A DNA stretch of 64,000 nucleotides from Ophioderma brevispina (lineage: Eukaryota > Echinodermata > Ophiuroidea > Amphilepidida > Ophiodermatidae): contig JAMKCH010044303.1 of assembly GCA_023653785.1 (NCBI GenBank), positions 28,344-92,343 on the forward strand, given 5' to 3'. Below the pieces are notes generated by a model that had not been told where the DNA came from, did no database searches, and saw only the letters and a list, made by a program, of their open reading frames with translations. Shown one piece after another: positions 11,272 through 22,935 of this stretch. Both the position numbers and the translations under genes were made by a program. The stretch's first letter is position 1, and every line of letters begins with the position of its first letter.

Positions 11272-13321
11272 ATTTCTATATCTCGCCCTTTATCTAAAGC
11301 ATAGAGGTCAGTGAATTGATCTGCTATATGGGATATAGTGACTTGCCTTGAAATTGCGAGAAACTGTGGGTGGGCTTCTGGGGTTATATAGTGTGGTCTG
11401 AAAAAAAGTGCTGTGATTCTCATGACTTTGTGAGCACTCAAACCGGGAATATTTTGTTGTCAGCATATATCCTAGTCATGATCTTCTTTCCTGCAAAAAA
11501 GTGAAACTTCCATCAACACTACAATACACGGCAATTTTCTTCATGTAGTTACCACGCATCTACCACCAAGTAACAAACGGATTACCCACCAACTAGTCGT
11601 ACATTCACCGGCCAGGATTCTGTGTAATTTGCCACATAGAGACGGATCATGTACACACAACGGCTGTCTCCACTGTCGCGGAGTAGCTACGTGGTTACAC
11701 CAGTTCTCATCGCGCGCCGTTTTTCTCATGGCCATTTTCGTTTGTATATATTTTTAGCATATATTTGCATCTATTTATTAAAAGTGCGAGTATATGGGGG
11801 GTTTTGATGGTGCCCGTTTTTAATTTCGTAATGATTTTCTTAAAAAACGATCAAAAATGCTAAACAGAGAACACGTGCATAGTGCCCTCATTTCGTCCAC
11901 TATCAAAATGGCGTCGTGGTAACCGCGGTGTAGCTACGTGGTAGCTGCATATCTACTCCGGTAGTGTCTACACCATATCCACCTTCTCTCCAGTGGGGAA
12001 CCACAGGGTAGCCATTGGGGTAGGTACAGCAGAGGAGCCACACCACCGTATACCTAAACTGTGTACTTTGAAAGCCCTGTCTTGCAGCTACTGCCTCGAA
12101 ACTAGCCCAGTGTGTACTGTACAGTAGCTTAGTTCTGCAAGCCTCACCGTCGCATTTTTTTCAGTTTGGTCTTTCCTGGCGACGGTTCGGCCTTAAAGAG
12201 ACATGAGGGGATTTCCAGAAAGAAGCACCCCAATTTTTGTCGAATGCCGTTTTTTGCATGTTTGGAATGCTTACCAAATGTATTAGATCACAGCTGAAAT
12301 GAATAAGCCGAATACGCCGTCCTTATGTAATAAGATGATGATTTAGGAATTTCTATCGTGCACGATAGAAATTCAAAGCATGGTTTTCTATGGGGACGAT
12401 TACAAGTTCAAAGTTCAAGTTTTCTTTTTGTACTTGTTTGTTCAATAAACCTTCGAAACGTTCTCGTTAGGTGTCTACCACCGATCAAATGCAATTTGAG
12501 AGAGATTTTTATCCTAAAAATCTCCTCCTGTCACTTTAAGTGTATTCTGGAATTGGGAGTGCTAGCCTATAGTAACAATGCCCTGTGCAATTTCAATGGA
12601 GCCGCCCCGTATTTCTCTTGCGGTGTTGTATCTCACATTTTCCGAAACCATTTTACACTATATGTACCGGACAGCATACTTACGAATCTCCTGCGTAAAG
12701 CCAATGACTTCAGCGTAAATTTTGTATTCATTTTCTAGTCAAAATCCAAGGATAAAATTGCTTCGTTCAGACAATAAAAAATCCCTGTAAAATCCGTAGT
12801 GTATTAGGAAAAGATCACCGCTACTCGTAGTCTCATTACAGTCACTGTAGAAAATACTGGCCTCCCACTCTGTGATGCAGGTTCTGGCCTAACCTAGTGC
12901 AGTCAAATACACGTAAAAGCGTACACTCAGCATGACGCAGTAAATGACTCGACTGAGAACACTAGGTTAGGTACGCATAACTATCAGTAGCTGCCGTGGT
13001 AGACATAGTGTAACTGCCGTACAGGCTACCGCGCGAGTAAGAAAACGGCCGTGTACTGCAAATATTGGCAGTTATGCAAGATCATGCCGTTTTAACTCCT
13101 GTCAATGATATTTGCATAAAGTGTTGATGGAATATTCTTATTTTTGCACGATATAAGGAGATAATTGACTAGGCTCCCGACTAGGCTATATACGGACTTA
13201 AAAAAATTCCACGGTTGAGTGCTTCCAAAGAGGCGCAAGTCATATGAATCACAGCCCAATTGGTTTTGAGACACACTGTACAAAGAAATTATCAATTAGC
13301 AGTGGGGGTTTCAAACCAAAC
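11272..13321. other. Stretch with scattered short inverted repeats, no gene recognised
   Basis: About 2 kb. It holds a perfect palindrome at 12347-12374 (listed separately). It also holds repeated 'gtagctacgtggt' phrases near 11682, 11930 and 11942, and an 11 base inverted pair CTAACCTAGTG / CACTAGGTTAG near 12890 and 12965. The plus-strand open frame at 12358-12738 begins inside the palindrome, and its translation matches no family I recognise. Confidence 0.4.
12347..12374. repeat. Perfect 28 bp palindrome
   Basis: GAATTTCTATCGTG is followed immediately by its exact reverse complement CACGATAGAAATTC, with no spacer. It could be the fused ends of a decayed element, a binding site for a dimeric factor, or chance. 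The perfect 14 + 14 match makes chance unlikely in this length of sequence. Confidence 0.8.
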
Positions 13322-13432
13322 CCATACATACATACATGAATACATACATACCTACATACCTACATACATAATACATACATACATTACAGGGCTTTTATCA
13401 TGCGCCATTCATTTTTTTTTTTTTTTTTTTTT
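13322..13432 (+). repeat. (ACAT)n microsatellite and poly-T run
   Basis: Irregular tetranucleotide repeats (acat, tacc) occupy about 13322-13386. They are followed by a run of about 22 T at 13411-13432. Simple sequence only. Confidence 0.9.
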
Positions 13433-13707
13433 GTTTGAAAAGACCCCAGCGCAGAAAAAGATTGGAAAACAAAAACGATTTGAAAGAAAACCAAAAAGCA
13501 AGCAAAACTGAACCATAAAATTGTTCAGTTGCTGGAATTTCAGTTCTAACAAAAATCAGGAGCCAAGTGACATCAGCGTTTAAGCGATGCACTGCGCAAC
13601 ACTGAAAATCCACAACCGCACTTAAACTAAGCCTATTACCCTTGAAACAAAAGTATGGTTACGATTCGAGTTTTCGAGGTTTAATTTAGTGAAACAAGTT
13701 GTACTTC

Positions 13708-16700
13708 TTCTCTTCAATCGTGGTTCCAAACACTGTGGTTCTCAAATAGATCCAGCCAGAGATGGGTATCAAAGTCTGGCTGCTGCACTGAATCCCGCAG
13801 GTTCTTATTTGTGCATTGTTGCCTCCAGATTGGGCAGACCAAGAAGAGGTGTTCCATTGTCTGTGGTGTGTCCACAACACAGGTAGTGGTAGTACCTGAT
13901 TGCTCCAAGATACCCCATTCTGCAAACAAACCTTAGATCGGCCAGTTCTGGTTCTTCAATTGTTGAGGCATCGCCATTCAAGCCATGGGGGAGTCAGCTC
14001 CAGGTAGGAGATGCTCCACAGGTTCAAACCGATAGATGTTACTTGGTGATGGCAAGTTCTTCTTTACAAAAGGCGACCTCTATGACCTCTTAGAGATCCT
14101 TAGAGACGTTTCAAGAGGTTGACCTTGCTTAAGAAAATATATCTGGATTTGAAGGCGGTGGCAGCAGGGATCTGTCCAGACATAGGATGCTTCACATTAG
14201 ATAGTTGGCCGCTACGCTCTTGCATGTCGCTACGCTACGACGGAGTCTGGTTGGAGCAATTCCTGCTAGAAGTTTTCCGTTGGTGTTGGACGGAGGCATC
14301 CTCTGATAAGATGGCAGGAGGCATTTAATGTTGAATCAAGCTTATTGGCATGGTAGATCTTTCCCATACAGGGCAGGCCATACTCGGCACATGAGTAGCA
14401 CAGGGCAAGTGCCGTCGATATTAGGGTATGTGGGCGAGCACCCCATTGTGCCAGTGAGGTTGTTCAAGATGTTATTGCAGTGAAATAAAAACCTTTACTC
14501 TTCGTCTATAAGAGAAGAACGGGCGGCTTTTGTGCGGTCCAAGGTAACTCCTAGGTAGAAGGGGTTGGTTATCACAGTGCTTCAGGGGAGTTCCAGACCA
14601 AGTAACTTTAAGCTGAGTTTGGCTTCACAGTTGAGTAGATGGAAAGCACACATCCGTGTCTTAGATGGATTTGAACGTAGGGGTTTTCCTCATAATAAGG
14701 AGAGAGTTAGCCAAAGCTTTGGAGAGACTCTCTCTTCAACAACTGTGAGTCGGCATCTTGTGCGCTAATTCCAAGATCGTCTTCGAAAATAAAACGACAG
14801 ATTCATGCACTCCTAGGTTGGTCGTTGGTATATATGTTGAACAGGAGGGTGCAAGCCACACTCCCTTGTGGTAGATCGTTCTTGAGCCTGCGCCATCGAC
14901 TCTTCTTCGCCTCCTAGCTGAACAAAGAAATCCTGTTTGTGCCAGCACTCCTCGGATCAGCTCAGTCAAGCGGAATGTCCTTGGTACTTTTCCATCCGGG
15001 ATCTTATGGAGTAGGCATCTGTTATTAACAGTGGTCGTAAGCCTGCTATAGGTCGACGAACACAGCTCCGGTTACCATAACCCTTCTCGAAACCACCCTC
15101 AATGTGTTGAGTTAGGTTTATTACTTGGGCTTGTTGTTGATTTCTGCGGAAACCTGCTTGTTCTGTATGAGGTGTTCTTCTATCACCGGTGCGATACATT
15201 GAGCAGGAGACGTTTCAGGCCTTGTAGGTATGGCTGAGGAGTGATATAGTTCTGTAGCTCTTGGGATTGGATGGATCCTTTTCATAGGCTTAGAGTGCCA
15301 TAACTGTGCTTTCCGTTCCTCCAGATCTTTTTGGAACTGTGGGGAATAATGCAGCAATTGTAGATCTCAAGCAAGCCATTCCTTTGCTACTGGGCCAAGA
15401 TTTTTTAGTTGCTCATAAGAGATGTTGTCAAGGCCCTACTGCGTTTCCTGGTTGAAGTTTAGCAATACCGGATTCCAATTTCGCCATGTTGAAGGCGAGT
15501 GAAAACCCGGGTCACCACTATACCTCCTATGGTCCTAGTTTGATCTTCTTGGTTTCTTGCTAGCTCTTGACATTTAAAAGCAGTTGGTGGCAACTTGTTA
15601 GGTGTGACATTTTCGCTTTGGAGATTCTGTTGGATCCCCTCGGAGCTTTCGGATGGTAACAGCTTTCTTTCTTGCTGTTATGGGTCAAGCGTGATTCAAT
15701 TAAAGTAATGCCAGGTTTTGCTCTTTTCTGGGAGATCCTCTCCGAAACTTCCTCACCTTTAGCAGTTGTTCTCAAGTCAGCCTACAAAGATTCAGCTTTC
15801 AAATCAAACATGGTCTATACTCTGATATTCTCTAGCCATTCCTTGGAAAGGCCTGGTATATATTCCGTCCTACATCCTCTGGGTATGACTCCGTGCAGTC
15901 TTGTTCCCTTTGGGCAAATTTGCATAGTTAATGGGGTTTGGGAGCAATCTTCTTCATGTTCTGATCCAGTTCATCAGTGAATCCTTGCAGTCTGCTTTCC
16001 CTGTAGTTAAAGCGGCGCTTAAAAGGCATTTTGTCTGGTCTTACTGCAGCATTGACTTCGATACTGATTGGTCGATGTTGAGTCAGAACATCTTGCTACA
16101 CGGTTAGATGATGTTTTTGCTACAATAGCTAGATCAGAGTTTCAAACCTCTCTCCAAACGGTCAACTATGAAATGATGCGGCAGCTTAGAGTCGTGAAGG
16201 AGAACCTTATATGTTGACTGTCTATCCATTCTTAATTAGTTTCTTGTAGCCCATTGGGTACTATGCTTTGAAGTCCCATGAAAGAAGTGAGGTTTGGTGG
16301 AATTCCCAGTGTTGAGCTGAGGGTGCTCGAATCTACTGATTGAGGTTTGTAGACAGATGTAACTATGACAGAAGCTAAGCTCATGGTGAGGACTTCGATG
16401 TTGTTTATCATCAGACAATTGAGGTTGCCTCACTTCGGTGCCTGTTTTCAACATATAGCACTTCCATATTGTCGATTTTGTCTCGCTCGGTGGCAAGGAC
16501 CATTCCTGTATGGTTGTGCGGTGGTTATATTGATCCTCTGTGGGTTTCCTGCAGACCATAGACATCTGCTTGGAGATTGTTACACAAATCACAGCAATGA
16601 TGGTACTTTTTTGCATTGGAAAAACCCTCCACATTCATGCCGCTATAGTCAAGGCAGACCTTAGAAAGGCCTGCGCTGAGGTCCTAGTCAGGATATGGGT

Positions 16701-16810
16701 ATACTTAAGAAATGATGTTAATGGAAAACCGTGTTTGGAGTTGTAGAGATTAGTTCGCTGCTACGCAGTTTAACATGGGAGACCAAAGACGGTTCTCTAC
16801 TCTCCCCCCC
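13708..16810 (-). mobile_element. LINE copy A: near full-length non-LTR retrotransposon (jockey/CR1-like), broken frames
   Basis: This minus-strand element is about 3.1 kb and shares both ends with copy B (37525-42420). The 5' end is near 16810 (ctctcccc next to the 'gagaccaaagacggtt' phrase). The 3' end is near 13708. In transcript order, an apurinic-type endonuclease region lies at about 16634-16236, with relics such as TKPHFFHG. Reverse transcriptase lies at about 15360-14736, with relics of APVIEEHLI, NLTQHIEGGFEKGY and a decayed PQGS..AP..NIY segment. A C-terminal Cys/His segment lies at about 13929-13714 (TCVVDTPQTMEHLFLVCP). Each part is in a different frame because of single-base indels, so no functional protein is encoded. 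The clade is uncertain without a search. Confidence 0.85.
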
Positions 16811-17475
16811 AAGTTGTACTAAAAGTTCATGACTATCCTAGCTCCATTTGGAGGGGGAGGGGGTTAACGATATTACGACGCGCTTCGATTGACATTTTTT
16901 TCGTCCCTCTCATCTTAAGGACCCATTTATTTATGACAAACCAAGATTCCATATTTTTGTTCTTTTTCATATTGTGTGCTCACACATTACCTTTGCCAAC
17001 CCCTGAAATAAGTGATCTAATTCCATATTCCATGTATTATTAAGCACATATTGATTTATTTTACCTGTTTTGCCTCACTTACAACAGATTTACGCCATGT
17101 GATACTCTTACTACCATCAAATGTTGAACCTGCTTCAAGCAAATTAAACTCAGCAATGAATTGGACTTTAATACGCATTTTTGTGTAACTGCTTGGAAGG
17201 AGTCAGACATGTGGTCATACCTAATAGTATATGACAAAAAAAAAAAACACGAGAGGTGTTTATTACTGAATGCCATTGAAATCAACAGCGCTGAAGACTA
17301 ATTCATAAACCCGGACACTATTATAAAAAAAAAAAATCTTGCCAGCCTATTAACAACTGGAAGTTAAATCGCTTTTTGTGTCAATCAGGATTAAACTGTT
17401 AGAACAAGATTTCATTTAAACCTTTTCCCGTCTTTTTCATATTAATATCTTATTAAATAATTACAATCACAATTG
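16811..17475. other. Spacer between LINE copy A and the TRIM-like gene
   Basis: AT-rich, with two poly-A runs (17238 and 17326). It holds no recognised promoter or coding segment. If the TRIM-like gene is expressed, its promoter would have to lie here, but I could not identify a TATA or initiator element. Confidence 0.4.
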
Positions 17476-19291
17476 AACATGGCTCGGCGTGGACAGACAT
17501 TGAAGAGGAGCTGACATCCCAGTTTGCAGAGACTGTTTGTTGGTCCAAATCACACCCCCAAAGAATTGAGCTGTCCTCATGTGTGTTGCAAGAGATGTCT
17601 TGGAAAACTGTTAAAATCCATTGATGGCGCGCCCGCTATCAAATGTCCTAGCGAGAGTTCCATGGCTTCCGTAACAAGGGTGGGTAATTACAGCACTAGA
17701 CTAACTTACTGTACAAAGTTTGGGCAGAAAACAACTGAACAAAACCCTGCATCGCCGGAGTCAATCTGTCCTAACATGTCGAAAAGCTGCATTTCTACTG
17801 CGTGACATGCCGTGAGCTCGCTTGCCCCAATGCCTTTTTACGCTCATCAACCGGCCAATATTATCAAGATGTTAATGACAATTCATGAAGCAAAAATTAA
17901 AGAGAATAATATCTGATTAGTAAATGTGAAAAAAAGCTCTCACAATATAAAAGGTAGGTACATGGTGTCGGTCAATTGGAAGAAGAAAATCCTAAACCCA
18001 TGTCGCTGGTGGAAGAAGAAGAAATTTACAACGTCGTTGAAATAAGCTGTTGGCTCATGTTGAGGACAATTGGAGAGATTTTGAAGCAAACACAGAAGCA
18101 TGTCTGCCCACAGTTAAACATACCAAAACGAAACGACTCTAAGCAAAGCAACACATGATTTCACAAGTACGGTGGATCGCGCCAAGCAATTAAAGGATGA
18201 ATCATCTTTGCGTTGAATATCTAAAGCAGCACAAGCTACTAGAGACAAACTAATGAAACTCTTAAACCGGTGAGTAGCATTGCGAAACCCAGATACCTGC
18301 CTCATGTACCAACTTATGAACTGATCCAGCGACCTACCTCAACGAAACATGCTAGCATGTCAGCTGCTTAAACTGAGCCCCGAAATGGGGATATTCTTCA
18401 GGTGAGGGAACTGGGGCCAATTTGCAAATTACAGAACGTGGATAGCCTTAGAGCATTGAGGCAGGGCCCGGTGTTATCTTAGTTGCTTGTTCATTCATGG
18501 ATTTACATATTCAAACACAAGGAACACCGGTGAAGACAAGCAAGGTTTATATCCATTTGAATCTAAGGGTATTTTTTCACTGGATCCAAGGTATTAAAAT
18601 TATGTGGGCTTTCACGAAAGACGGCAATTAACCTATAACGACGAACCTTTTGTTGAGGCAGTACGATCTGCAGTGTCTGTAAAGGAACTTTTTATAATCC
18701 ACTCAAGACAAGACAACATTCAATGTGCATTTGTGGTGTATCACTACTACTCCTGACGAAAATATTATTGTAGGAGACCGTGGCAGGTCTGTCATTACAA
18801 TTCACACACCTGCAGGTGATCTAGTGCAGAAAATTCACTCTCACATCACGCCAGAATGCGTTGCAGTCATCAACAGTACAGATATAGCAGTTGGTCAAGG
18901 AGACAAAGTTTATGTGATTGACTTTGAGTCAAAGAAGGAAAAGCTTAACATTGACATTCCGTCACCACGGGCAATTTGCTATGATCAGGAAAGCGATTGC
19001 TTGTTAATTGCAAGACATGATAGAAATCAAGAAGCAAAGAGTACCAAGAATGCGCCTGTAAGGTGCGCAGAAGATGAAGCGGAGCTTGGGTCAGTAAAGA
19101 TGGGATCTCTTACACTGAATATTACAGGTGATGACGACGGGGTGATAGAGCAGTATAGTCTGGCCAACAGTTGCCTAGTAGCACGTATTGCACAGGGGTT
19201 GGTGACTCCATGTGCACTAACATTTGTTGGTGAAAGTACGTTAGTTGTAGCAGACTTATCAAAATTTATCAAGATCTATAAGATTACATAA
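17476..19291 (+). pseudogene. TRIM-like RING / B-box / coiled-coil / NHL gene, disrupted
   Basis: Translation across frames gives a tripartite-motif E3 ubiquitin ligase order. An N-terminal IEEELTSQFAE-type helix lies at about 17497-17530. A RING relic (17524-17660) keeps LSCPHVCCKRC, the C-x-H-x2-C-x2-C part, and a final KCPSES; the first Cys pair is lost. A B-box segment (about 17778-17870) gives HVEKLHFYCVTCRELACPN, then in another frame AHQPANIIK. A charged coiled-coil segment lies at 17970-18260. Last comes the open NHL-like domain at 18725-19291. The first two thirds change frame several times and contain stops. GTGAGT-like donor motifs at 18267 and 18398 make introns possible, but no matching acceptor chain was found. 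TRIM-NHL genes are often multi-copy in marine invertebrates. Decay and uncorrected sequencing indels cannot be separated here. Confidence 0.7.
18725..19291 (+). CDS. NHL / beta-propeller C-terminal domain of the TRIM-like gene (188-codon open segment)
   Basis: This is the longest clean plus-strand frame in the window outside low-complexity sequence. It encodes repeating blade-like strands: NIIVGDRGRSVITIHTPAG, STDIAVGQGDKVYVIDF, DCLLIARHDRN, DGVIEQYSLANSCLVARIA and STLVVADLSKFIKIYKIT. This is the spacing expected of a 4-6 bladed propeller at the C-terminus of TRIM2/3/56-like proteins, where NHL blades bind RNA or protein partners. The final blade ends directly at the stop, as in the family. 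The ATG at 18725 may be internal: the preceding in-frame sequence belongs to the same gene but is frameshifted. No polyadenylation signal is obvious in the next 100 bases. Confidence 0.6.
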   Translation: MHLWCITTTPDENIIVGDRGRSVITIHTPAGDLVQKIHSHITPECVAVINSTDIAVGQGDKVYVIDFESKKEKLNIDIPSPRAICYDQESDCLLIARHDRNQEAKSTKNAPVRCAEDEAELGSVKMGSLTLNITGDDDGVIEQYSLANSCLVARIAQGLVTPCALTFVGESTLVVADLSKFIKIYKIT

Positions 19292-20091
19292 TTTTTGGTT
19301 GTTATCTTGTTTGATTTATTTTATGGCTTAAGAATCGATGGTTCACGTATGCGTTAAAAAAGAAAGTCACAAAAAAGGGATTGTAGACATTAAATTCGCT
19401 GTCTTAAGTTTGACAACGTACGGCTCACAGGACTTTGGAAATGCTACAGCGATACACACAAGCGCCATCATGAAGAACACTTACACGGTCTCAATGTTTT
19501 TTTTTTTCGTTTAAGACCACACCGGAACAGAAATTCATCCCAATAGTTACATCTACAAGAAATCATTTTAGCCGCACACCCGCGTCAACTGCAACAATCT
19601 CTTACGATCAATAACAGCAATCCAGGATAAAGTATTCAACAAACAGTCCACCATCATTTGAATATCAACTAAACATCCAATTCAAGTCTCCATTGAGCAC
19701 ACCCGAACCCTGCTCATTTGACACCATTAGGGAGTGTTGAACAGTAACAACAAGAAAAATATAACGTGCAACCCCTCTCCGTGCACCTTTGCAACGTTTA
19801 CACCGTATGACGTTCTTCTCGTGTCGCTACTTACGCGGAACATGTTTTCATAGAATGCTAAAATAGTTGCCTCAAAACTTGATAAAGAGCTCTACTGGAG
19901 ACGCAGTCTGTACTTTTATATTACAGAGTAGCTAGTGGCATTTGTCAATTTTGTGATATTTGGCCAATTGGTTTAAAATATTGTGCTCTACCATTATGAC
20001 GTTTTTAAGATAAGAGACAAAACATATTATATAACACATACAAATATTTGTCATTTGATTGGTGGATACTATATCATGTGACATAAAATAT
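19292..20091. other. Stretch downstream of the TRIM-like gene, no feature recognised
   Basis: AT-rich with a poly-T run at about 19496-19507. No coding or repeat signature recognised. Confidence 0.4.
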
Positions 20092-20337
20092 TTGAGACTA
20101 GTTCCCCAAAATTTCACAGGTGGGAAAAAGTTCCCATAAAAAGCTACTATTTCCCTGCATTGGTATTGGCAAGTTTTTCAAATGACAGAAATATTTTTAT
20201 ATGTTATATAAAACAAATATTGACTGCTCATGAGGGAAAAGGTGCAAAATAATTGCCCGAGGTGACTGGAGACCGTGGGCCTACTATTTTCCCCGAGACC
20301 GAAGGTCACCTGTGAAATTTTGGGGAACTAGTCTCAA
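20092..20337. repeat. Inverted-repeat element with perfect 31 bp ends
   Basis: The arm at 20092-20122 (TTGAGACTAGTTCCCC...) is the exact reverse complement of 20307-20337. The arms are separated by about 184 bases. The structure fits a MITE or a young inverted duplication. No target duplication is clear at the flanks. Confidence 0.75.
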
Positions 20338-20341
20338 TATT

Positions 20342-20483
20342 GATATAAAATTGGATCGATTAAGCCCAAATTAATTGATCAAGCTATGAGTTGCAAAAAT
20401 ATTGGGCGAGACACAGTCGAGCCCAATATTTTAAAACTCATAGCGAGACCAATTAATATTGGGCGTAAATCATCCAATTTTAT
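20342..20483. repeat. Second adjacent palindrome (64 bp arms)
   Basis: The left arm (20342-20407) contains AAATTGGAT, a decayed GCCCAA..ATTAATTG segment, GCTATGAGTT and AATATTGGGC. The right arm (20420-20483) contains the complements in reverse order. The loop is about 12 bases (gagacacagtcg). It begins only five bases after the previous inverted repeat ends. Confidence 0.75.
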
Positions 20484-20543
20484 CATTATCATGTTTTGGA
20501 TCCGATATTTTCCCACACTTGGACTCCCCAAAACATGATAATG
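20484..20543. repeat. Third adjacent palindrome
   Basis: CATTATCATGTTTTGG faces CCAAAACATGATAATG across a loop of about 28 bases. It is directly adjacent to the two preceding palindromes, giving three hairpins in about 450 bases. Confidence 0.7.
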
Positions 20544-22300
20544 TATAATATTGTCCGATTTATTCAATATTTGTTATTATATTGCATGTTAACAATTGTT
20601 TTTGAACAATGATGACTAATTTCCATCAAATTATCAGAAATGGGCCACTTATCTGGTCATTACATTCTTTTTTCAGGCACAAAAATAGGAAGCAAAGAGT
20701 TCTTTTTTTTTAGTTTTTAGAGACATTATTAGGATATCTATATTCAGAACAATGTATGAGGGGTGCTCATTGCTTCCTTTTGTCATGGTAGGACGTCAAT
20801 GGAAGATGAGACAAAGTTCATCGTTGTTGGAATCGGGAAATTGAATGGCAAGAAAGTGCAAGAAGAACGTTTTATTCATACCGTTGACATACTGTTTGTA
20901 GTGGAATGTGAATAAGTATTCAGACATGATTTGCGCAAACCACGTGATTTATCATTCAAATTGTAATGCGGATGTCTCAAAATTGTCCACTTTTTTTAAA
21001 GACCACTGTCTTCCATTGACGTTATCTTATTTCTGGTCCACACAAGCACTGCACTTTTCTCCCGTAAACATTTAGAGTAAATCCTAACAAACCCGTACAA
21101 TTCATTTAGCGGCTATTTGGGAGTCATTTGTGTCGTTCCTGTGGCTGTATTCCTTCTGGGGTGCAATCGGCAAGGTATCGATCGCCAGCTCTTTTAATCC
21201 GTCATATTTAGCAAACATGGCATTCAGATCAAAATGTTTTTAGCACTCCAGGATTCTGGGAATAACATTTGTTTGAAAAACACAACTTTGACATTCAACG
21301 CGTCATGTGTGGTTAAGAACCGCTGAAATCATTTTGTGATTATGAAAATTTTTTCTGCGTGTTGCAATAAAAAGGGTCGATTTCAGTTGTACGAGGTCAA
21401 ATTTTAAAGTTGCTCCGATTTGGATAAAAATGATGGTGGCGCTCATGGGAATAGTTTTGAGTGTCTCAAATGCTTGCTTAAGAGAGTAGGGGGGAAACAA
21501 GGTCAAGCCCCATTGAATGCAATGGACGTTGACCTTCTTTGCCCCCTACATCGGAAACTAAGCATTTAAGACAGTCAAAAGAATTAGAGCTGTTTTACTT
21601 TTGACCCCTGTACAAAACTTTCCCCCATTTTTTTTTTACATGTTTCCCATTGTTTTATTAATTTCGTACCGAAATTATAAAACAAAACAAAAATAGGGTA
21701 CTTTCCCCAATCTATGAAAGGGAATAATAAAAATCATGTCGAAGACACTGAATAGCTTTAAATATTTTGCGTATTTTTCAATGGGAGACGATTTGCGTGT
21801 TAGTGTCCTCGTTCTTCGTTCGTTCTTCGTTTTAATAATACCACATTATTTCTATACTTTAACAACAGAACCAAATTTTGGATATACAAAAAAAATATAA
21901 ATTTAAATTTAAAACTCACAAATCTTTCATTGCTGATATTTCAATATGTCTATTTTCCCCATTCGCTTGTTTGCAGAACTCGTGTATTTCGTCGTATAAT
22001 AAAATATTATAGGTGATTATTTGATTTTGTATTCATCATCACTTCATTGCAATATTAAAAGGTAACACCAATATAGAATACAAATATATAAAGCAATATA
22101 TAATCAAGAATAAACCATATATAAATTAGTCTTTTCTGACAAAAACGGTAATAAAATATGAAATTAAAAAAATATGTGTTGTGAGAACAATTGATACATT
22201 CCAGATTTATAGATGAATATATTAATAATATACACACCTCTTGACATAACTTATTTCTTATGACACTTATTCAGAACCTGAATGCTGACCGGTAAGTCGT
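20544..22300. other. AT-rich stretch without recognised features
   Basis: About 1.75 kb. The last 400 bases (21880-22250) are extremely AT-rich. Part of the upstream portion of the Tc1 relic may lie just before 22320, but I could not read transposase motifs there. Confidence 0.4.
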
Positions 22301-22319
22301 GGAAATTCTTTAATCCATT

Positions 22320-22877
22320 TTGTACCATATCCTGCTTCCAGCTGCTGGTTATGGTAATGCCTTTGTCTTCATGGACGACAATGAAATGCAGTCCACAGAG
22401 ATGATGGCAGATCAACGCATTCTTAGCTTGAGAGGACATCCAACGAAATTCGCCACACCTCAATCCCCTCGAGCATTTTTTTGTGAGCACGTGTCAATGC
22501 AGAGAGTACTGCAACTGGATGACTTAACACGGTTTTTACAGGAGGAATCACTGACCTCTACACATGGATAGCGGGTCTGAGTCGCCGATTGAAACATCAG
22601 GAAGTTGTTTTTTTACCTATACAATATGGCGGGAAACAATGCATACACCTTGTCAAACAATAAAACATATGTGTGGAATATGCGCACCAGCAGGTGTATG
22701 CATTGTTTCCGCCATATTGTATAGGTAAAAACCAACTTCCTGTTGTTTCACTCGGCGACCATTCAACTGTGCGGCAGCCCGCTATCCAAGTGTAGAGGTC
22801 AGTGGGAGGAATGCACCGCTATCCCTCAGCAGCGTCTGAGCAGACTCATCAACAGCAAGTTTAACCGATGTTAATAG
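22320..22877 (+). pseudogene. Tc1/mariner-type transposase relic, split by an insertion
   Basis: The segment 22320-22548 reads NAFVFMDDN, the second catalytic Asp region of a Tc1 DD(E) transposase. After a frame change it reads PHLNPLEHF, corresponding to the SPDLNPIEH motif with the third acidic residue. It then reads LDDLTRFLQEE. The frame resumes after the foldback insertion with CTAIPQQRLSRLINS and a stop near 22875, matching the family's C-terminal EEW..IPQ..+..LI.SM segment. Removing the insertion together with one copy of the 8 base duplication restores the reading frame across the junction. The N-terminal DNA-binding half was not found. It is non-functional: truncated, frameshifted and interrupted. 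Confidence 0.8.
22549..22804. mobile_element. hAT-type foldback element (256 bp) with 8 bp target duplication
   Basis: The ends are CACTGACCTCTACAC and its complement GTGTAGAGGTCAGTG. The element is a near-perfect hairpin with arms of roughly 105 bases and a short central loop (about 22655-22690). It is flanked by the direct repeat GGAGGAAT at 22541-22548 and 22805-22812, the 8 base duplication typical of hAT (and some other) transposases. It interrupts the Tc1 relic. It encodes nothing and is presumably mobilised in trans. Confidence 0.85.
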
Positions 22878-22935
22878 GCCATTTGATTAGTTTGGGGGAT
22901 ACATACATTAATTAGTACTTAACTTTTAAAGCGAT

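Noticed and set aside
12358..12738. 126-codon plus-strand ORF
   Set aside because: It starts inside a perfect palindrome, has no recognisable motif and no supporting exon context.
16365..16664. 99-codon plus-strand ORF
   Set aside because: It is the antisense shadow of the LINE copy A endonuclease, which is supported by motifs on the minus strand.
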